Part shown: positions 63,654-63,788 of the stretch, piece after piece
How positions within the stretch are numbered: position 1 is the stretch's first letter
Layout: every line of letters starts with the position of its first letter
DNA from: JBDTRY01 sp039931435
Lineage (GTDB): Bacteria; Acidobacteriota; Thermoanaerobaculia; Gp7-AA8
Reading direction: 5' to 3'
DNA: 63,788 nt
Assembly: GCA_039931435.1 (NCBI GenBank)
Contig: JBDTRY010000002.1
Coordinates: forward strand, 1 to 63,788
Position numbers and translations under genes: made by a program
The notes under the pieces: model-generated
Told to the model about the DNA's origin: nothing
What the model saw: only the letters and a program-made list of their open reading frames with translations
Databases searched by the model: none

Positions 63654-63788
63654 GATCCGAGCAGAGGCTGTTCGATATTCGAAGCCAGGAGATGGCGAAC
63701 TTTCTGAAGAAGCTGGTGCTCGTCGTGGCCACCGTACTCCTCCTCACGCTGTTCTGGTTCGTACGGCACGTACTTCTCCTGATTTTCG
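63650..63788 (+). CDS. AI-2E family transporter, N-terminal fragment
   Basis: The reading frame from GTG 63650 (overlapping the trxC stop) or ATG 63692 runs off the window end. Its first helix, VVATVLLLTLFWFVRHVLLLIF, is typical of the opening of AI-2E/PerM family permeases, in which an RxLLLPL-like segment follows. It is too short for certainty. Confidence 0.55.
   Translation, partial: MRSEQRLFDIRSQEMANFLKKLVLVVATVLLLTLFWFVRHVLLLIF

Overview
The window is about 63.8 kb of GC-rich bacterial chromosome with no rRNA, tRNA, CRISPR array, insertion sequence or phage gene that I can recognise. The most likely source is Acidobacteriota or a close relative. This is an inference from content: serine/threonine kinases with TolB/FlgO-like and TPR tails, BlaI/M56 pairs, a CadC-type regulator with TPRs, a fused Kgd-type 2-oxoglutarate decarboxylase, prolyl-oligopeptidase and CocE-type secreted peptidases, and many short dispersed intergenic repeats.

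Layout. 0.3-1.5 kb: alpha/beta hydrolase and ArfB in a coupled pair. 1.9-3.9 kb: secreted CocE/S15 hydrolase. 4.2-13.5 kb: two very large secreted proteins (one with plant-type leucine-rich repeats) that share a C-terminal module of several hundred residues, with small GYD, GGCT-like and unknown genes between them. 13.9-17.7 kb: CheB-CheR-PAS-histidine kinase-receiver fusion. 18-21.1 kb (minus strand): BlaI repressor, M56 peptidase and secreted amidohydrolase-TPR operon with a clear promoter and dyad operator. 21.7-28.2 kb: two tandem paralogous Ser/Thr kinases, then a secreted FG-GAP propeller protein and a CPBP protease. 28.3-29.8 kb: a decay zone with a glycosyltransferase remnant and a broken gene. 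29.8-35.6 kb: exonuclease III, an M56-TPR fusion, and a secreted S9 peptidase. 35.9-45.2 kb: housekeeping genes (S1-domain protein, Rof-like protein, PP2C phosphatase, DnaE) plus small secreted and DinB-like proteins. 45.3-52.3 kb: CadC-like transmembrane regulator, secreted cupin, and a PAS/GAF/GGDEF/EAL protein. 52.4-63.8 kb: site-2-type protease, a Cys/Met-metabolism PLP enzyme, agmatinase-like hydrolase, cold shock protein with its terminator, TerB-like protein, Kgd, PAP2 phosphatase, double GNAT, thioredoxin and the start of an AI-2E-family transporter.

The unifying theme is sensing. Four proteins (two kinases, one M56 peptidase and one CadC-like regulator) carry the same TPR end cassette, ending in a D-x-D-L-x-x-L-x-x-D-P-x-F signature. 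Three of them also share a TolB/FlgO-like domain, placed in the cytoplasm in the kinases and beyond the membrane in the regulator. Dyads built from TGAC/GTCA half-sites lie at the promoters of blaI, the first kinase and the second M56 gene, and inside the start of the amidohydrolase gene. This would fit a small regulon but needs testing.
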